The notes under the pieces: model-generated | What the model was told of the DNA's origin: nothing | Seen by the model: only the letters and a program-made list of their open reading frames with translations | Database searches by the model: none | Origin: Kiritimatiellales bacterium | GTDB lineage: Bacteria; Verrucomicrobiota; Kiritimatiellia; Kiritimatiellales; Pontiellaceae | DNA: 13,955 nucleotides | Assembly (NCBI GenBank): GCA_021734595.1 | Contig: JAIPIO010000077.1 | Location: 1 to 13,955, forward strand | Direction: 5' to 3' | Position numbers and translations under genes: made by a program | In this document: positions 13,174-13,955 of the stretch, piece by piece | Position numbering within the stretch: the stretch's first letter is position 1 | Layout of the letters: each line of letters opens with the position of its first letter

Positions 13174-13955
13174 ATGAAAAGGTATGTAATCATCATTGCC
13201 ATTGCTGCCATGCTTGGCTTTTCAATTTCATCCTTCGCACAGGGCGGTCTGACGCCGCCGGGTGCGCCGACCGAGACGATGAAGACCCTGGAGCAGGTGG
13301 AACCGCGCATCGATCTGGCGACGGTCACGGGGGATAAATTCTATCACCATATCATCTTGGAACCGGGCTCCTATTATCTCAGCGGCAATCTGACGGTCAC
13401 CAAGGAAAGCGGCATATGGATCGGCGCAAGCGGCGTAACACTGGAACTCAATGGATTTGAAATTTCACGTACCCCCAGCGGCGGGGAGGGAATCCATATC
13501 GACGACAGCCTGGACCGCATAAGCGTGCAAAATGGATCGATCACTGGATTTGGCTACGGCATCCGGTGCTACAACAATCCCGTACCTGCCACAGGTTGCC
13601 TGTTCAAGGAGTTGGCGGTTTCAGCCTGTACAGCATATGGAATTGACGGGGGAGACGCTGCACGGATCATCGACTGTTGTGTTCACAACAATTCGGGGAT
13701 CGGGATTTATGCCGGCATGGGTTCCCAACTCCGTGGATGTACAAGCGATGCCAATTCGGGCAATGGAATCCAAGTCGATTCCGGCTGTTCATTGAACGGT
13801 TGCACAGCGGGCTCCAACAGCGCCGACGGGATCCATACCGAAGCCGGCACCACGCTGGCCGACTGTTCGTCCCAATCCAATTCGGGGCACGGAATCTACA
13901 CCGCCGAAGGCTGTTCACTCAAAGGCTGCACCGCATACACGAACGAGAGCAGTGG
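13174..13955 (+). CDS. Secreted right-handed parallel beta-helix protein, 3'-truncated by window edge
   Basis: The frame is open from ATG 13174 to the window end (260 codons), so the C-terminus is unknown. The first 23 residues (MKRYVIIIAIAAMLGFSISS, then FAQ) are a signal peptide. A leader region GGLTPPGAPTETMKTLEQVE follows, of a kind I associate with large secreted proteins of PVC-type bacteria. The body has NosD/pectate-lyase-3-like strands (GSYYLSGNLTV, GVTLELNGFEI). From 13693 four 21-residue tandem repeats run to 13944, with pattern S-x-x-G-I-x(7)-L-x-x-C-(T/S)-x(3)-N, one rung of a beta-helix each. No catalytic residues can be assigned, so it may be a polysaccharide lyase, binding or surface protein. 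A promoter and phased repeat array precede it; it is divergent from the hox operon. Confidence 0.85.
   Translation, partial: MKRYVIIIAIAAMLGFSISSFAQGGLTPPGAPTETMKTLEQVEPRIDLATVTGDKFYHHIILEPGSYYLSGNLTVTKESGIWIGASGVTLELNGFEISRTPSGGEGIHIDDSLDRISVQNGSITGFGYGIRCYNNPVPATGCLFKELAVSACTAYGIDGGDAARIIDCCVHNNSGIGIYAGMGSQLRGCTSDANSGNGIQVDSGCSLNGCTAGSNSADGIHTEAGTTLADCSSQSNSGHGIYTAEGCSLKGCTAYTNESS
13693..13944 (+). repeat. Four in-frame 63-bp (21-residue) coding repeats
   Basis: Units start at 13693, 13756, 13819 and 13882. Each encodes a turn of the predicted beta-helix, with a Gly-Ile pair near the start, a Cys at position 16 and Asn at position 21. DNA identity between units is only partial, so they are old or selected for diversity. 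Confidence 0.85.

Overview
The window is a GC-moderate bacterial chromosome segment. The gene content suggests an anaerobic, polysaccharide-degrading member of the PVC group, most likely Kiritimatiellota. This is an inference from three things: a secreted formylglycine sulfatase, a DUF1080 glycan-active protein and a repetitive beta-helix surface protein around a fermentation-type NAD-linked hydrogenase; the style of the beta-helix leader; and many dispersed intergenic repeats. No rRNA or other marker settles the phylum.

Left part (1-2768, + strand): the hinge-to-C-terminus part of the chromosome partitioning ATPase SMC, running in from the left edge, followed 20 nt later by a 229-residue protein I do not recognise. 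A tRNA-Val(GAC) with encoded CCA and a near-consensus sigma70 promoter follows.

Centre-left (2932-6749): a secreted sulfatase, then a tight run of three genes: a short PhnA-type zinc-ribbon protein, a secreted PHB-depolymerase/feruloyl-esterase-like hydrolase, and a DUF1080 protein broken by a third copy of an 8-bp unit. These probably serve degradation of sulfated, esterified polysaccharide. A probable 3' remnant of a membrane protein gene and a perfect 52-bp palindrome lie between this block and the convergent hydrogenase operon.

Centre-right (7035-12749, - strand): a complete hoxF-hoxU-hoxY-hoxH-hoxW operon for a soluble, bidirectional NAD(H)-linked [NiFe] hydrogenase (group 3d, Ralstonia SH type, with the HoxE-like domain fused to HoxF) plus its own maturation endopeptidase. 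A four-helix-bundle (23S rRNA intervening-sequence-protein family) gene sits between hoxY and hoxH. A 26-bp imperfect repeat (24/26) lies in inverted orientation on both sides of hoxH.

Right edge (13174 onward, + strand): the start of a secreted right-handed beta-helix protein with 21-residue tandem repeats, cut by the window end.

The least explained signal is a 15-bp near-palindrome, TTCCANNCATTGGAA. It recurs in three arrays in front of the sulfatase, the PhnA-like gene and the beta-helix gene. Copies start 31 or 32 bp apart (one step is 21 bp), i.e. on one face of the helix. In front of the beta-helix gene the array ends 25 bp upstream of a good -35 box, which suggests a phased regulator-binding array.
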